From contig NC_134707.1 in assembly GCF_043290135.1 (NCBI RefSeq), forward strand, positions 70,485,906 to 70,549,905: a stretch of DNA of 64,000 bases. Direction: 5' to 3'. Below, piece by piece: positions 11,013 to 23,562 of this stretch. Made by a program: the position numbers and the translations under genes. Each line of letters opens with the position of its first letter. Within the stretch, counting starts at the first letter, position 1. Source of the stretch: Rhipicephalus microplus (taxonomy: Eukaryota > Arthropoda > Arachnida > Ixodida > Ixodidae). The notes under the pieces are model-generated. The model saw nothing but the letters and a program-made list of their open reading frames with translations. It had not been told where the DNA came from and ran no database searches.

Positions 11013-12250
11013 AGTTATTATTTACAGTTTATTTAGCTGTGCAATTAAAAGGGCTATGTTCTTGGCGTCGTGCACCTAACCCAAGTTGTTACACAGACCG
11101 TGTTGCTCCCGAAATAGTTTTGTGCTGTAAGAAAGCGTAAGAGTTGGCCTTTATGGCTTACTTTCACGCCTATTGTCGGTTTTTTATAAATATTAGTTCA
11201 AAATTACCACTTGTTCTCGCTGTCCTCTTCATCTGTTGTATATCTTTTTCCCAGTTCAGCTGTGAAAAACAACAAAACAAACACCACTTCTGTTTCAAAA
11301 GGTATGAGAATGCATCAAGAACCATTTTCGTTAGTAAATTGCCTTCAAAAAATAAAACAATAAAAAGAGTTGTATCTCATAGCACTTTACTCAACTTGGA
11401 ACACCGGAAGGATTTGCGTATAAGAGTAACTCATATGTGACAAACTCTTTGTCACTTCTTTGCTCAGAAAGGAGTCGGGGATGCGTAAAAAGAGTTTCCG
11501 TAATGAGGCGATAAGAGTGAGCAGAAAGACCAACTTGGCATTGGGAGAGAAGCGTTTCTTTTTCCTTTTTCTGCACTAGTGCCTCACGCTCGGCGAAAGC
11601 TGCTGCGTAGAGGAATAGGGTAATTAAATGTTTTCGCGCGAATATGCAGGAACCGAGCTTTTGGGTAAACACTTAGTTAACATGCGCCAATGAAATCTAG
11701 CATTAAGAAAAAAACAGCGTTCACAGACCATTCGTCGTTCTGAAAGTTATGACAGCACATGCCACGCTCGCAAGGCGAAAACAAAGCGACCTCACGCTGC
11801 GTCGCATAATGCGTTCCATTACAGGGGAGCCCCTGACAGTTAAGCTCTTCGCATCAGCGGCACTGGGGAGCGAGCAATTAGCGCTAAGTGCCGGAGTGTG
11901 CGAACCTATGGAAACGTGAGTAAATAAAACACAACATAAAAATGGGTAGTGCTATGCGTCAACGCGCAGTGCTGCAGTCGGAAGCAATGTTGTAAACAAG
12001 GTGCTTGAAAACATGCTTGCTTTGAAAAAAAATTGAAACAAAAAGCTTTTCACGCCAGCCCCTTTTCAGAGAGCACAGCACATGAGTGGCTGCTCTCAGA
12101 ATCCTTTGCTGAGAGGTGGGTTCAGGGCTGCAAGACCATTTCACTGTATTTCAATAATGTTTTCGTTGGCCTTGGTTTGCTAATTAGCATGTCTGTGTAT
12201 GCTGAGCAAATGGGTTTAGATGGGCAAAAACATGCTCATTTCGGGACAGA

Positions 12251-14044
12251 GAAAGAATGATCCTTTTTTATTAGTTTACCTTAAGCGTGAGACTCAGTTG
12301 TTCGAAGATCTGCATAATCATCGCGTGTAGCGCAACGAAACGAACGGGAAACTGTGGTATCATGGTATGTAACACAATAAAACGACTTAACACTAAGGTA
12401 GGGAGGAACACGAGCACCTGTGAAATTATTTCGCCTTTTTGTTTCGTTTTTTCGCTGCACTAGTTATGCTGACATTGAAGTTCAAATAAACACTCGCCCA
12501 ACCTTAGGCTTTTTGAAGCTGTACTACTTTCGATTGCCGGCCCTATTATTCTGATAAATATTAAAACGTGACAGAAAGTTTTGACACACACACACAAAGA
12601 CATACACAAAGTGCGATATATTACAGCAACCTATGCATAAGCACAACACCGTACAGCATATTCATATGCGTTTTCTCGTGTTTATGTGCCCCTTTGCGGT
12701 ACGCCGAAGTCATCCGCAAGGCTACGAAACTTCTAGATAACTATTCTTACCATTTCTTCGAGATAAAGTCATTACGATACTTCTGAGAATGCATTAAGAA
12801 GTACTCCAAACATTGCACTTTCTTGTCTGGCCACTTTCTTGACCCCATTTTCTCTTCGAGAAACAGCTGTAGCTGTGAAATTATTTCATGAATAGTGCTA
12901 CAATATTGAGGTATTTTGGTTTTTCTTATTTTCGTTTTAATACCAATGAAGCCTAAAAACCCATTACATGAGGGCTGTGCGTACATATGTTCAAGATACA
13001 TTGGTCAGAAATAACATTATAATGGGCATAATTGAGAATAACATGAATAATGTGGGTACATGAATACACAATATATACAAACAGTTGGAATGATGAATAT
13101 CAGTTCGAATGGCTTTTATTCTGAAAAATGATGATCTATTTTGATGAATGTGGGTGCGCAAATTAGGGCAGAAATTTGGTGAAGCAGGCTGTTCTAAGTG
13201 GTGGCTATGCGGAAAAAAAAGATAATGTTGTTTCATTGGTCGTTGATGACGCATTGCATCAAGGGCTCCTAGAATTTCTGCGATGTTACATTCATTTCTA
13301 TTGTCCATGAAACCTAAATGACTGGGTTTGTTCAGTTTGAGACTCCTCAACCGATCGACAGGTGAAGTTACTGTGATTTATCCTATATAGCGTTTTGTAG
13401 AAGTCAGTTTGGTGTCTACGTAGAACGAAGCCAGTTGTTTTTTTTTTAGCCCTTTTGATCCTATCTTCATGGATACCAGCATGGAACTGTGACCGTTCCA
13501 CGTGTAACCTGCTGACACGACGAAGTATAGAAATGACGTTCTGACGTGACGGGACCTGATGACATTAGCATGGCATGAGACAATTCCGCTTGACATGGAT
13601 GGCAACCTCACCAGCCCTGCCCATATTCTGCGACATTGCCCGTGCGCTCCCCGCTGCTTTCGCAATCAGTGCAAGTAAGCAGACCTGAGCAGAAGAGTAA
13701 GATATTTTTGCTCGTAGTCTTGACCCATCAGCTGCACGTGGGCACTGCTGAGCACGAGGTCGTGGGCTTCATTTTTTTGGGGTCGTGCCATTGTGTCGAT
13801 GGGAAAGTATGCAAAAGCCCGTTTACCACGCATGGCGAGCCGGTTGAAAGCCTGTTAAACAATTACAAGCTAATGAATGCTGTACTGGAGCCCGTATGAC
13901 GACACTCCTTCTATAGGGTGGTATGCAGGTTCGAAATGTGAAGGTTTACGAGAAGCATGAATAGTAAAAAAAAACAGGCGCAAGTCATTTAGCCAGGTTC
14001 TAAATGCGCATAAAGAAGTGAGTCTCTAATGTGACAAAAACCGC
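12251..14044. other. Unassigned sequence
   Basis: I see no gene or repeat I can name. The frames here are short (60-119 codons), lie on both strands and overlap one another. Confidence 0.4.
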
Positions 14045-17000
14045 GCATTTTGTTTCTTTTGTTTTTTCTTTCTTTCTTTCTTTCTTTATTAGTTTATTAA
14101 GAACAATGGCAAAATTGTCCAAGGAGACATGGTGAAAGGCAATCATTGCTTCACTGGGTTATGCCACCCTTCGGCAGCAGCAGCAGAAAATACATACACG
14201 AATATTAAAGGGTACATGAAAATCAAATAATACACCTCTGAACAATATTACACATTTATACAGCAATAAAAAAAGAAAAGAAAACATAATTACAATTTTA
14301 CGAAACAATTGCTCGCAACTTTCGAGCAGAAAAATAAAATCGTAATATACTCATCTACACACACAAAAAAAGCTAGGAATAACTTGAAGGGCTCACAATT
14401 CACATGTGGGAAGAGAAAAAGAAAGATTACCGCAATACATATAATTTATACTGAGCCATAGTACTCTTTTATTTGCATTCGTCCTCTGAACTTATCAACT
14501 CTTTCATTATTTTTGATACGCTTACTTCCTAATTCCGTATTGAGGAGATAGATGGTGAAGGTATAGCCATTGAGAAAGTTAAAAATACGAACCGCAAGAT
14601 TTTGTTCCCCGTATTTTGTTATGCTATGTGGTATAAATACAGAACAATTTCTGAATTTGTAGCCTGTCGTTTTTCCACTGTACTTACTCTGGAAGGAATG
14701 CTTGTCAGACTTAAGTTGCCGCATAATTTCCAGAAATAGTTTGTATGTGTATAGTTTGGGCACCCTCATTATTTTACTTTCGGAATAATATATTTGAGTG
14801 CCTATAATACGTCCTAAATTTTCTACTGCACGTAGTGCACCGTTTTGAAGCATTCGAAGTGATCCTAATTACTGTGTTGTAGTGGACGAAACTAGAAAAC
14901 AGTACGTTAAACGGGAATGTATAAGTAGATTGTAGATGTGGTGCTTCACGCTTGTTGCTAGTAAATATCGCGGCCTGTTTAATGCACCTACAGCGCGGGC
15001 AATACTACTTTTGAAAGAATCTATAAGTGGTGACCACGACATGTTTTCGCGGAATATAACCCCACAAAAATTCAGCATACATTACTGTTGAATAGTTACT
15101 TTTTGAAGCTGTAGCTGAGCGTGACAAGCCGTTTAAAACAAACAGCGAGTATTTTGTTTTACTTAAGTTTATTTGAAGTTTACTTGCATTAAGCCACATG
15201 TCTCATCTTTGTAGCCAGGTGTTGGCTTGTTCAAAAATGCTGTGCAATTTCTTTATGAGAAGAACACGTTAGCGTCGTCGGCATATAGTATAATATTAAA
15301 GTAGCCCTGTACCTATACAATATATTGTATATACAAAAAAAGAGAACGGGTCCTAAGCCGGAACCTTGGGGTACACCGTACATTGTGCTCTGAATTTTAG
15401 AGGTAGTGCCATTGATCATAGTATACTGGGTTCGTGTCGTTAGATAGCTTTTTATTAAGGATAAAGGGACGCCACGAATACCATAGTGAGGTATAGTTTT
15501 TCGAAAAGAACGTTGTCTTTCACGTAATCAAATGCTTTTCTAAAATAAAAAAAATAAATCAAGGGTTACCATTCGATTTTCAATGTTGCCAAGAATTTGT
15601 TCTTTTATTTCAAATAGAGCTATTTCTAAAGATTTACTTTAACAGAAACCATATTGCTCTTGTGTAATTAAGTTTTTCGTGTTTAAAAAGCCACTCAGTC
15701 TGTTGGTTGTTATGTCTTCAGCAATTTTCGCGAAAACTGATAGTACGGATATTGGTCTCTAGTAATTCATATCATTAGCCGGTCTATCTAATTGAATAAC
15801 GGTTCTTCGAGCCATATTCATTTTATCCGGGAACATGCCATTTGAAAGAATTAGATTACAGATATGAGTTAGTGGTATGCTTATTTATTCACTAACAGTT
15901 TTCCGTGGCTGCACATTTACATCGTCAGAACCAGCCGCACGACCGTCTTTAGGTGAGGAGATTTTGCCCTGGACCTCCTGCTCGATGGTGGCTACCAAGA
16001 ACAAAGTAGAAGAACACCTATTTGCGATATATTCAGATGGAGAGACTGGTACAATGGGTTGTGAAGATGAACCAACATCTGTAAATTGGACATTGAATGA
16101 ACTTGCAATCTGAACGTCTGACAGACCACTTTGTTGGAGAGTAACTTTATTTCTTTCTGGGAGCCAGTTTATTACCTCATTCATCGTCCTCCATATGAGA
16201 ATAAATTTTCCCAATGCAGCAGTGAATTTATTCATGTAATATCTGTGTTTGGCACGTTTAATATCAGAATTTGTTTTTTTCGTTCTGATTCAAACGCCCG
16301 CAAGTTTCCGCTTTTACTTCTTAGAAAAATTTGAGAAAGAACTTTGCGTGCTTTAATTCTGTTATAAAGCTCACGTGAAATCCAAGGCTTTCTTGCTTTT
16401 TTGTGTTTCTTGAGCTTCACAAGAGGGAAGCATCTGTCGTTTAAAACCAAGATTATGGATATAAAAACATCGTAAGCTGTGTTTGCGTCTGTATTCTTAA
16501 TGACTTCGTTCCACCAATAGCAAGAAATAATTCTACAAATGTTTTTACGTTTTGTTTGAACTATATCCTTCTGTAGTTTTCAGGTGTTATTTGACAAGGC
16601 GGTTCAGGAGGTAGCGGACAATATATTGGTAAATGATCGCTAAGATCACACAACAGGACCCCTACTGTGGTAGATTTCGTAGACAAACTTGTTATACAGA
16701 AGCAAAGCGTTGTATGTGTTGTAGGTGTAATTCTTGTGGGCCCGTCAATGACAATTGAACACCTGTATGATTCAAAAGTTTCTTGAAAACGCCTAAAATG
16801 TCGATTTGTCTGGCAAGCGTCTTTGTTAAAGTCACCTATTAAGGCTGTTTGGGTTTAATTTGAGTGCTTAGATGTAAAACTTTTTCAGTGAAATCCAGAA
16901 ACACGCTTGTGATCCTGAGGGCAGATGATAGACAAGTGCAATCAACGTTTTGAAGCACTGAATACCAATACGTTCATATGATTCATTGACAACTCCGAGA

Positions 17001-17260
17001 TGAGGAAGAATACTATAAGACTTATCGTAGTGCACATAAAAAGCAATTCCGCCACCCCGCTTCTTCGTTCAATATACAAATATACAGTCATATCTGGAAA
17101 TGAAACGTATTCATTCGTAGATGTAAGCGATGTCTCGCTAAAGCAAAATATGTCAAAACGGTGTTTCAGATCCGCTAGGTGCAAATTAACATCATCAAAC
17201 TTATTTTTGGATGCGCACAGCGGGTCTCTGTATCCAATATGCGTCTTCTGTCTCTCATTG
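14045..17260 (-). pseudogene. Decayed CR1/Jockey-like LINE (endonuclease and RT relics)
   Basis: Minus-strand frames form an ordered but broken ORF2. The endonuclease piece (17265-16942) contains DIFCFSETSLTS. A linker piece (16450-16232) contains KPWISRELYNRIKARK. The RT pieces are GVPQGSGLGPVLF (15419-15231) and WLNASKLQINLSKTKYSLF (15199-15005), with thumb-like pieces down to 14446. The YxDD motif is destroyed by frameshifts. The 3' end is a (GAAA)n-like tail seen as (TTTC)n on the plus strand at 14066-14092. The element once made an APE-type endonuclease/RT for target-primed reverse transcription. No RNase H is visible, which favours the CR1/Jockey group. Many stops and shifts make it inactive. 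Confidence 0.82.
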
Positions 17261-17261
17261 C

Positions 17262-17405
17262 CCATCAGCAGCGATTGGAATGTTCCTGCACGAAATACAG
17301 GTCCATCAATGTCACTCTCGTGCCTGCTATGGTTCTCTCTTGTGCAACGCTGCGCTGATGGCCAGCGTCAACGGTGCCGGTCAGCGTTTGCACCCGCTGC
17401 TTCGC
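17262..17405 (-). repeat. Inverted partial copy of the composite repeat
   Basis: Read on the minus strand, this contains GATGCGAAGCAGCGGGTGCA, CGGCACCGTTG, GTTGCACA and CCAATCGCTGCTGATGGGCA. These match in order the plus-strand stretch 24178-24350. It lies at the outer edge of the composite repeat that continues at 17545. Confidence 0.65.
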
Positions 17406-17544
17406 ATCTACACATGGTTCAGCTTTTAGAAGGAAGAATGTGTAATTTGTTAGGTCCTCATAGTTGCATTGGAAAGTTTGCACTAAAAATGGCTGGTGAG
17501 TTTCTTTTATTCGCATCAATTGTTACCAAGCAGGCTAAAAAAAT

Positions 17545-18329
17545 TCCAGCATATCCACGGAGTGAATGATGGAGAGTGGGGTGAAGCCTTCGTCGGTCCA
17601 TTCGTTCTTGCTTCCGTCCATTCATGCGTCCGTCTGTGTGAACGTCCATGCGTATACATCCGACCGTCCGTGCGTGCGTCTGTTCGTGCGTCCGTCCCTG
17701 CGTTCGTTCATGCATCCGCCCCTGCGTCCGTTCATGCGTCCATCCATGCATGTGTCTGTGTGTCCGTTCGTCCATCTATTCAACACTCCAAGTATCACCA
17801 TCTCGCACCTTTTCATCATATATTCCCCATATAGAAGCACCACCATCCAGCGGGCTTCCAAGGACTAAACGAGAGGTGGCACACGCACACTTTCTTACGG
17901 CTTGCGCTTCGGGTCTACTTTTTAACCACCTCGAGTTCCGAGTATATACTAGATCCCTGTATTCATGACACTGCGGCCCAACGCTCGCTAAACCTTACTT
18001 AAATCAAGGAGGTTACGCCCAGCGAGTCTAACGTAGCAACCTTTTCCTGTCAAGTAGTGCTCAATGTACATGCCAATGGCTGCTAATGGGAAATGAGAGA
18101 CAGGAGAATTCGGCTTTTACTTTCTTACAGCTTGCGCTTCGTCTCTACTTCTCACTTTTAACCATGTAGAGTTCATTCGTGGTATATACTAGTTCATGGT
18201 ATTCATGGCACTGTGCCTCACCACTCGCTAAACCTTTCTAAATCTAAGGAGTTTACACCCAGCGAGTATAATGTAGAAACCGTTTTTCGTGAGATAGTGC
18301 TCAATGTGCATGCCAATGGCTGCTAATGG
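17545..18329 (+). repeat. Composite minisatellite repeat, copy A (left part)
   Basis: The unit begins CAGCATATCCACGGAGTGAA. It passes through a variable CGTCCGTCCATGCGT-type minisatellite (about 17600-17780), then a conserved region containing GGACTAAACGAGAGGTGGCA, then CATGCCAATGGCTGCTAATG. In this copy a ~230-bp section is tandemly duplicated (17889-18118 and 18119-18329). The unit is cut at 18329 by a LINE and resumes at 23927. Frames rich in Arg/Thr/His or Cys/Val/Pro here are translations of the minisatellite. Confidence 0.8.
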
Positions 18330-18590
18330 TTTCCTGTCTCCCCCTCACATCTTCGTCTTTTCTTTTACTTTAAATCTTTCCTGTCCTCTACTCTCTTCCG
18401 TTGACTTCCGTGTTTCCTGGCGGCCTGGGTTAACCCTGTGTGGCTATCCTACCTTGGATACACCATATTCGGTTATAGTGGTGGTGTACAGCTGGCGTCT
18501 GCAGGTCCTGTGCTTACAGACCCTGCAGCGTCCCCTTGTAGGACTCCATGGTGGGTGGCTGGCGCCGCTGCCGAAAATAACCCTTTTCTT

Positions 18591-19777
18591 ATGGCTAGCT
18601 CCTTTCCCCCCCTCCCTGATCGCCCTCAGAAAAGAGGGCGCACCGATGAAGTATTCCAGTTTTTTGGTCGCCAGAGAGTATCCATTCCCCATTTCCACGT
18701 TATCCACGCTGACACACCCGGCAAACCAGTGCGAAAAATTTCACCTTTTCTTGTTTCAAAGTCTTTGAAAGAAATCTTTGGCCCAGGATATAAAGCTTCG
18801 AGAATGGCAAGTGGTGACCTCCTGTTGGAGCTCCGGACCAGAAACAATATAAAAAATTGCCTAACCTAACGAAATTTGCAGATACCAAATTAATAGTAAC
18901 CCCACACCGAACCATAAACACCACCCGTGGCGTTGTCTCAGATGATGACCTGTTAGGGCTGACGGAGGCTGAACTCCTGGAGGGTTTCAGCGAACAGAAT
19001 GTCATAAACGTAAAACAATTTAGCATGAGGCGTGATGGCAAAGAAGTCCAGACTAAACACCTGATACTTACCTTCAATTCAAGTGTACTGCCCGACTCCG
19101 TTGAGGCTGGGTATATCTAGCTTCGAGTGAGGCCGTATATACCAAACCCCCTCCGATGTTTCAAATTCCAGCGGTTCGGCCACAGTTCACAGAACTGCCG
19201 AGGCCGCCTAACTTGTGCGAAATGCAGTGCTGACGAACACACACCTGATGCCTGTGAAAACTCTCCTCACTGTGCGAACTGTAACGGGGAGCATGCCGCA
19301 TACTCACGGTCATGCCCAAGCTGGAAAAAAGAGAAGGAAATTGTCACAATTAAAGTACAACAAAACATTTCAATTAGGGAGGCACGAAGGCAGGTGTCCT
19401 ACCTGCCAGAAACCAGCTTTGCCGAAGTGGCGCGTCAGGGGGCAGCGCCACGACGGCCCCCGGCGCCTGTCTGGCACACGCGTAGTGAGCCAGCGGTGAC
19501 GCCATCCGCTCCCTCGGCGGTTGCAGCCAGTGCTGCTCCGCCATCGAAGAACGACCCACCAACCTCCGGGCTGGGGGCCGTGAAGGTCTCGTATTTTGAG
19601 GTGAGGCACTCAAAACAAACGCAGCGCTCGCAAGGGCGCGTGTCCAACGCCTCGCAAGAGGCAATGGACACAACACCGAGCGTGAGGGCGCAGCAAGCGC
19701 CTAAGGATCGGCGCGACTCGGTCGACCGATCCAAAACAGAAAAATCTCGTGTCACGGCCCCTGAAAATGGTCCGTGA
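18591..19777 (+). pseudogene. LINE ORF1 (zinc-knuckle nucleic-acid-binding protein), broken
   Basis: The start MASSFPPLPDRPQKRG at 18591 fits related ORF1 proteins; it supplies the RNA-binding chaperone of the retrotransposon. The frame is lost near 18855, where the reading continues in another frame (from 18857), and is stopped again by a TAG at 19118-19120, in a place where Lys would be expected. A conserved region PYIPNPLRCFKFQRFGH follows. The zinc knuckles are CFKF-QRFGHSSQNC, CAKCSADEHTPDAC and CANCNGEHAAYSRSC. In the first, the second Cys is replaced by Phe. The last third is low-complexity, rich in Ala, Pro, Ser and Arg. Confidence 0.85.
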
Positions 19778-19821
19778 GCTAATTTTCCATCCTTGAGCAC
19801 ACAGCACAAAACACATCTAAA

Positions 19822-22800
19822 ATGGACACGCAGATTTTACGGTGGAATGTGAGAGGACTTCTCCATAACCTCGATGATATTAGAGAACTCCTTAATAAAC
19901 ATACTCTAAAGGTGCTGTGTGTTCCGGAAACACATCTCAAGTCCACACAAACAAACTTTCTGAAGCAATATGCCATCTTCCGTAAAGACCGTGACGACGC
20001 TGCCGCCTCGTCTGGCGGTGTCGCTATAATAGTTGATAAAGGTGTTGCCTGTAAGCAAATAAACCTCCGAACTTCTCTTGAGGCAGTTGCTGTCCGAGCA
20101 GTGCTGTTTGGGAAGCTACTAACAATTACTTCTATTTACATTCCTCCGTGCTATCAACTTTCGAAGACAGAATTTCAAAGTTTCATTGACGAACTTCCTC
20201 CGCCATATATAGTCGTTAGTGATCTAAATGCACATAATCCTCTATGGGGCGACTCCCGTTTTGATGCACGAGGACGCCTAATAGAACACTTTCTGTTTTC
20301 GTCAGGTGCATCTTTACTTAACAAAAAAGAATCAACATATTATAGCTCTACGCGCAACACATACTCTTCTATAGACCTGAGTATTGTCACGAGTACACGA
20401 ATTCCTTATCTGGAGTGGTCTGTTCTCAAGAACCCCTTTGGGAGTGACCACTTCCCGATAATGTTGCAGCTAACTAAAGAAGATACATGCTCGCCTGACT
20501 TTCCTCGTTGGAACACCAAGTCAGCCAACTGGGAACTGTTCCGAGAAAACACATTTTTAGATGGAGAGGACATTGCTGATTTTAATATAGACGATGCTGT
20601 GGCATACTTAACAGATTTTATTATTGACGCTGCAGTGAAATGTATTAAGCATACTAACGGAATGACTAGCAAGCGTCGCATCCCATGGTGGAATGACGAT
20701 TGTCGGAAAGCGCGAAATAGTCAAAATAAAGCTTGGAGATTACTCCGAATTTACCCAACGGCTGAAAACCTCGTCAATTTCAAACAGGTGAAGTCACAAG
20801 CTAGAAGAACGCGTCGTCTTGCAAAGAAAGAAAGTTGGAATAGGTACATCTCTGGTATCAATTCTTACACCGACGAAACAAATGTTTGGAATAGGGTAAA
20901 CAAGTTGATGGGTCGGGAGTCGCACCCCCTACCCTTGGTAAATAGCCGAGGTGAGAGCTTAGAGGAGCAGGCGGACTGCCTAGGCGAACACTTTGAATAC
21001 GTCTCAAGTGCATCAAACTATACAGAAACGTTCTTAAAATTCAAAGAACGCGAAGAGTGGCAGCCCCTTAAATGTAAACGTCCATCCAGTGAGACTTACA
21101 ACTGCCCATTTACATTAGCTGAACTTAAGGCATCTCTTGCATGCTGCAACAACTCGGTGCCAGGAGTCGATCGTATAACATACGAAATGGTCAAGTACCT
21201 TCTACCCGAAGCACTAAAAACACTCCTAACTCTCTTCAATATCATGTGGGCAGCTGGGTATATTCCATTGTTATGGAAAGAAGCTATAGTCATCCCAGTA
21301 CTTAAACAAGACAAAGATCCGTCTTTGGCAGCCAGCTACAGGCCAATAGCGCTAACAAGCTGTCTATGCAAACTGTATGAGAAAATGATAAACCGGCGCT
21401 TAATCCACTTTCTAGAAAGTAACAGTATACTAGACCCCCTTCAGTGTGGTTTCAGAGAGGGGAGGTCGACAACAGACCACCTTGTTCGCATAGAGACATA
21501 CATCAGAGATGCATTTATTCATAGGCAGTTCGTACTTTCGGTATTCCCAGACTTAGAGAAGGCGTACGACACCACATGGCGGTTCAGGATTCTCCGCGAT
21601 CTTGCCACCATGGGCATCCGTGGGAACATGCTAAACACAATTAAAAGTTATTTGTCTACCCGAAACTTTCGCGTAAAAGTGGGAAAGGCTCTCTCTAGAA
21701 CTTTTACCCAAGAGACTGGTGTTCTGCAAGGGGGCGTGCTTAGTTGCACACTCTTTCTTGTAAAAATGAACTCCCTGCAGTCAGTCATTCTAAGTGCGAT
21801 GTTTTATTCCGTGTATGTTGATGATGTGCAGATGAGTTTCAAATCATGCAATATGTCTACCTGTGAACGACAAGTGCAGCTTTGAATGAATAAATTCTCT
21901 GAATGGGCGGATGAAAATGGTTTTAAAATAAACACAAAGAAAAGTACTTGCATACTTTTCTCCAACAAACGAGGTGTAATGCCACTACCAAATGTTGCGA
22001 TCAAGGGAGACCAACTCTCTGTGAGCAGCGAGCAGAAATTCCTGGGAACCACTTTAGACTCTGAGCTTACGTTTATTCCCCATATTAAATATGTCAAAAT
22101 GAAATGTTTGAAAGCGATGAACGTCCTAAAACTCCTATCACGTACAACAAGGGGTAGTGATCGAAAGTGCCTCTTGAAGTTATACAAAAGCCTTGTCGGG
22201 TCACGCCTTGATTATGCCTCTATAATTTATCATTCCGCAACGCCAAGTGCATTAAAAATCCTGGACCCCGTTCACCATCTGGGTATCCGACTTGCAACTG
22301 GTGCTTTCAGGACCAGTCCGATCCAGAGCCTCTATGCAGAGTCGAATCAGTGGTCACTTCACCTGCAGCGTTCCTATAGCAGTTTCACATATTTTATAAA
22401 GGTACGCGCAAACATCAAGCAGCCATCTTATTCAACTATAAACGATATGACCACTGCCACCCTCTTCCATAATCGCCCCACAGTGAGAAAGCCGTTCTCT
22501 TTGCGTGTGAGAAACTTAGGTGAGGAAATGGGTGTTCCGCTGCTAGAACTTTGTCCTACGCCCACAGCGACACTTTTACCCCCGTGGCAGTGGCAGCTTA
22601 TACACTGTGACACCTCATTTGTCGAGATCACTAAACACGCACCAGAAGCACACATTAAAATGCATTTCCGAGAACTCCAATCCAAGTACTTATGCGCAAA
22701 GTTTTATACCGACGCTTCTAAGTCGCATGTAGGGGTGGCTTATGCAGCCGTCGGACCATCCTTCTCGGAATCCGGTGTGCTGCACCCGGAAACAAGTATA

Positions 22801-23562
22801 TTTACGGCTGAGGGTTATGCACTATTGTCGGCTGTGAAGCATATACGGAAATCAAACATACAGAAATCAATTATATTCACAGACTCATTAAGCGTCGTAA
22901 ATGCATTAGGATCACTTTTCAGATTGAGAAATCCGGTAATAATTGAGCTGTATTCCGTCCTATGTACTGCGTACATGTCCAACCAGCATGTTACTATTGG
23001 CTGGGTACCTGGCCATAAAAGCATCGAGGGCAATGTGCTAGCTGACGAAATGGCCACCTCTATTATATTGCGCACTATTAACCCCACCGCTACTGTACCT
23101 GCAACAGACCTAAAACCCTTCCTACGTAAGAAACTGCGAAACCACTGGCAACGCTTGTGGGATACAAAAACAAATAATAAGCTTCACTTAATTAAGCCGC
23201 GGTTGGGTTACTGGCCCTCCGCTACAAGAACACGGCGAACTGATGTCCTATTTTGTCGCCTCAGAATAGGACACACTTATGGTACCCATAGCTTTCTGCT
23301 GACTGGCGATGAACCTCCTACTTGTGGTAGATGTGGTGAGAGGCTAACCGTCCTCCACGTCCTCCTGGAGTGTCCTGAAGCTGAAAGTGAGAGAAAGAAA
23401 TATTTTGCTTTAGCATACCGCTATAATCTTCCTCTACATCCAATTATGTTTCTCGGTGAAGAGCCGCTCTTTGATGCAAAATCAGTTTTAAGCTTTTTAA
23501 AGGATGTAGTATTGAATGTTTTTAGCCCAACATTGAATGTTTTTAGCCCAACAGGTTCATAG
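19822..23562 (+). pseudogene. LINE ORF2 (APE endonuclease, RT, RNase H) with one in-frame TGA
   Basis: The frame is 1247 codons long with a single internal stop, TGA at 21883-21885 (codon 688). The APE endonuclease has the early N9 (RWNVRG), E36 (PETHL), D134/N136 (SDLNAHNPLWGD) and D209-H210 (GSDHFPI). The RT has D577 in PDLEKAYDTTW, a slightly altered GVLQGGVLS (a Pro is usual before QGG) and YVDD at 665-668. After the stop, in the same frame, come the RT thumb and an RNase H domain with D964 (FYTDASKS), TAEGYAL, TDSLS and LADEMA. The C-terminus has CGRCGERLTVLHVLLEC (from codon 1168). A 21-bp tandem duplication (23511-23552) repeats LNVFSPT near the end. It encodes the machinery for target-primed reverse transcription, now disabled. 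Confidence 0.92.

Larger units (their letters stand above)
9560..12250. repeat. Collinear duplicated block, copy 1
   Basis: Several stretches match 38900-43800 in the same order and orientation. One is the GTGACTCAGTCACGCTA region (9657 vs 39060), continuing through GACAGTTTGTCATCGA and TGCGTCATTAGGG-like strings. Another is CGTAATGAGGCGATAA (11500 vs 43026). A third follows near 11790-11900 vs 43320-43440. Divergence is high, with many indels. The Penelope-like relic at 10446-11012 lies within this copy. It may be an ancient segmental duplication or a large unclassified element. A short minus-strand frame (11672-11391) contains YRLITETL, and the second copy has YRLITDTL at the matching place, so a former exon is possible. 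Confidence 0.6.

Noticed and set aside
17458..17968. Overlapping ORFs rich in Arg/Thr/His or Cys/Val/Arg
   Set aside because: They are six-frame translations of the CGTCCGTCC-type minisatellite. The same pattern appears in the other copies on both strands.
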